From: an uncultured Clostridia bacterium
Lineage (GTDB): Bacteria > Bacillota > Limnochordia > Darwinibacteriales > DTU012
Length of the DNA stretch: 64,000 bases
Direction: 5' to 3'
NCBI GenBank assembly: GCA_900019385.1
Contig: FIZJ01000016.1
Location: 139,380 to 203,379, forward strand
Every line of letters begins with the position of its first letter. Position 1 is the first letter of the stretch. The position numbers and the translations under genes were made by a program. Shown piece by piece: positions 62,701-64,000 of the stretch. The notes beneath the pieces were generated by a model. The model was not told the origin of the DNA and made no database searches. It saw nothing but the letters and a program-made list of their open reading frames with translations.

Positions 62701-63774
62701 CTATTCCCAGCGCCAGAAACGGATTGCCAGAATCAAGGACACCGTCAGCCATCCGCCCAGAATCAAGAGATCCGTCGTCAATCCAAAAGCATATGGAGTC
62801 CCGATGAGCACAGAACGGAGTATGTCACCGAGATATGTCAAGGGAATGGCCCGCACGACCGGTTTCAGAAAAGCCGGCAGGAACTCCAGCGGGAAGAAGA
62901 TTCCAGAAAGGAACATCATGGGAAACTGCACTACCTGGATGATTCCATGTCCGCTTTCTTCTGTCTTGGCGAAAGTGACCAGCATATAACCAATACTGAC
63001 AAAGACGGCGGCACCGAAGAAAACCGCACCCAGAACCTGCCACCAACTGCCCACGATTTTCACATCGAAGACAAAATGGCCGATGAGAATAATCAGCGTA
63101 GTCTGGACGGCAGCCATCAGCAGCCGGATAACAATCTCACTGAAGACAATGTGAGTCCGGGGAAGCGGTGTTGCCCCCAAAGACTTTAGAATCCGCTTCT
63201 GCCTTAAATAGACCAGTCGCACAGACCCAAACAAGCCCAACTGCATCAAAGCCATGGACAGTATGCCGGGCAGAAGATAGTCCACGTCTCTTAAGGATTC
63301 GGCTTGAACAGGCTTGGCGTCAACGGTGAAGATTCTGGCTCGGTTCTGCATCCCCCTTTCCACATGATTGAAGATTTCGCTCAGCATAAAGATCAGCACT
63401 TTGTTGGCTTGATTTGACGCATCGTAGTAAACAGGAACGGCAATCTCCTCATCAGAACCAAACTGCACCTGAGGCAGCACCAGCACCGCATTGCGCTTTT
63501 GTTGGCCCAGCGCCTCGAGTTCTCCCTCCAGTGTCCCATGGTGCACAGTGAGCATTTCCACCTGCCCGAGATTGGCCAGAAATGCCTGGGAAAAGAAATC
63601 CGGCTGCTCCACCACTACTCCAAGATCAAAATTTACATTTCCCGAACCACCGGAAAAAATCATCCCAAAAAGAAACATAAACAGAACCGGAAAGAGAATG
63701 AACCAGAAAATGGTCATCTTGTCCCGGACCATGTCTTTTAGAGTAGCCACAACAAGATTGAGAAAGATCTTCAT
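62701..63774 (-). CDS. ABC-2 type transporter permease (second system)
   Basis: Membrane permease of 357 residues of the YhgE/DrrB-like ABC-2 family. N-terminal helix MTIFWFILFPVLFMFLFGMIFSGG is followed by a long extracytoplasmic domain (about 45-170), then five helices. The segment QRILKSLGATPLPRTHIVFSEI is a family hallmark (KRLxxTPL), followed by VVQFPMMFLSGIFFPLEFLPAFLKPV, the final typical block. Its ATG overlaps the preceding ATPase stop as ATGA. The cargo is not evident; such pairs export drugs, peptides or lipids. It is not part of the Gld-like operon, which has its own promoter. Confidence 0.92.
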   Translation of the reverse strand: MKIFLNLVVATLKDMVRDKMTIFWFILFPVLFMFLFGMIFSGGSGNVNFDLGVVVEQPDFFSQAFLANLGQVEMLTVHHGTLEGELEALGQQKRNAVLVLPQVQFGSDEEIAVPVYYDASNQANKVLIFMLSEIFNHVERGMQNRARIFTVDAKPVQAESLRDVDYLLPGILSMALMQLGLFGSVRLVYLRQKRILKSLGATPLPRTHIVFSEIVIRLLMAAVQTTLIILIGHFVFDVKIVGSWWQVLGAVFFGAAVFVSIGYMLVTFAKTEESGHGIIQVVQFPMMFLSGIFFPLEFLPAFLKPVVRAIPLTYLGDILRSVLIGTPYAFGLTTDLLILGGWLTVSLILAIRFWRWE

Positions 63775-64000
63775 TGCCGGATGCTCCTCCCCGTAAGTTT
63801 CAGGAACACGTCCTCAAGGCTGGCCTTGCGGATTGCCAAGTCGTTCACGGCCAGACGGTTCTCCGCCTCAAGCTGCATCAGCTCGCGGATGGTCGCTTCC
63901 ACATTGGTGGAATACAGTGTGATCTGGTTGTGGGCTGCCTGAACCTTTGTTACTCCCGGCAGTTTCTCAAGGATAGCTTCGTCACAGCCGTCCATTGCAG
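63771..64000 (-). CDS. ABC transporter ATP-binding protein, C-terminal part only
   Basis: The reading frame runs open to the window end; only the last 76 or so residues are seen. The tail (LEKLPGVTKVQAAHNQITLYSTNVEATIRELMQLE and IRKASLEDVFLKLTGRSIRQ) is the standard end of DrrA/CcmA-type ABC ATPases, with the (S/P)LEDVFLxLTG motif. It is the ATPase of the permease directly downstream, overlapped by 4 bp. Walker motifs lie outside the window. The ATG at 63995 is internal. Confidence 0.85.
   Translation of the reverse strand, partial: AMDGCDEAILEKLPGVTKVQAAHNQITLYSTNVEATIRELMQLEAENRLAVNDLAIRKASLEDVFLKLTGRSIRQ

Noticed and set aside
1-64000. CRISPR arrays, insertion sequences, prophage, tRNA or rRNA genes
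   Set aside because: No regularly spaced repeats, transposase or integrase motifs, attachment-site repeats or tRNA-like cloverleafs were seen on reading; a tRNAscan or repeat search could still find short items.

Overview
The window looks like chromosomal DNA of an anaerobic, sugar-using member of the Bacillota (Firmicutes). The evidence is Gram-positive style control (a T-box leader on trpS, a CsoR copper switch, strong AGGAGG ribosome sites, U-tract terminators), a SpoVB-type flippase, BioY, a flavo-diiron protein plus rubrerythrin for oxygen defence, and a giant 2-hydroxyacyl-CoA dehydratase activase fusion typical of clostridia and relatives. Base composition is moderately GC-rich and gene density is high on both strands. 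I see no rRNA, tRNA, CRISPR array, insertion sequence or phage gene. A Limnochordia-like or other deep clostridial lineage is a guess only.

Layout. 1-8.1 kb: the end of malQ, then a minus-strand block of a flavo-diiron protein, gpsA, an unknown small protein, a secreted DUF3298 protein, and a FIST / PAS-GGDEF-HD-GYP pair. 8.2-20 kb: pentose use. A GH43 glycosidase, a VCBS/FG-GAP protein, an RND (MMPL-type) exporter and araA form one unit. birA-bioY is inserted on the plus strand, followed by araB-araD and a PHP phosphoesterase. 20-34 kb: a LysM membrane protein overlapping the 1422-residue activase fusion, a four-PAS membrane protein with no output domain, rubrerythrin, a marR-RND efflux pair, rpiA with a VTT membrane protein, and a minimal PAS-chemoreceptor. 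34-41.8 kb: a NodB deacetylase, trpS-rsm22 under a Trp T-box, copA-csoR under a CsoR-like operator, and a SpoVB-like flippase.

41.8-50.1 kb is a five-gene carbohydrate ABC importer operon without an ATPase. It begins with an NHL/TPR/YIP1 membrane protein and a secreted DUF5696 protein. 50.3-53 kb: relQ-like alarmone synthetase, AI-2E family permease and ZIP metal transporter. 53.1-56.4 kb: a 4Fe-4S aldo/keto reductase and a FapA (DUF342) protein behind a clear cyclic-di-GMP-I riboswitch with its own promoter. 56.5-64 kb: an ArsB/NhaD-type transporter, a Gld-like ABC exporter operon (ATPase, permease, GldG, DUF4340) and part of a second ABC-2 exporter.

How the parts fit. Arabinan or arabinoxylan fragments would be cut by GH43, and arabinose would pass through AraA, AraB and AraD into the pentose phosphate pool with RpiA. 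Cyclic-di-GMP appears at both ends of a circuit: a GGDEF/HD-GYP enzyme linked to a FIST sensor at 5-8 kb, and a c-di-GMP riboswitch over fapA at 56.3 kb. The most unusual items are that riboswitch-fapA-reductase unit, the output-less PAS protein, the DUF5696/YIP1 importer operon, the RND exporter inside an arabinose operon, and the lone RND pump with MarR. All family names come from reading motifs; no database search was run.
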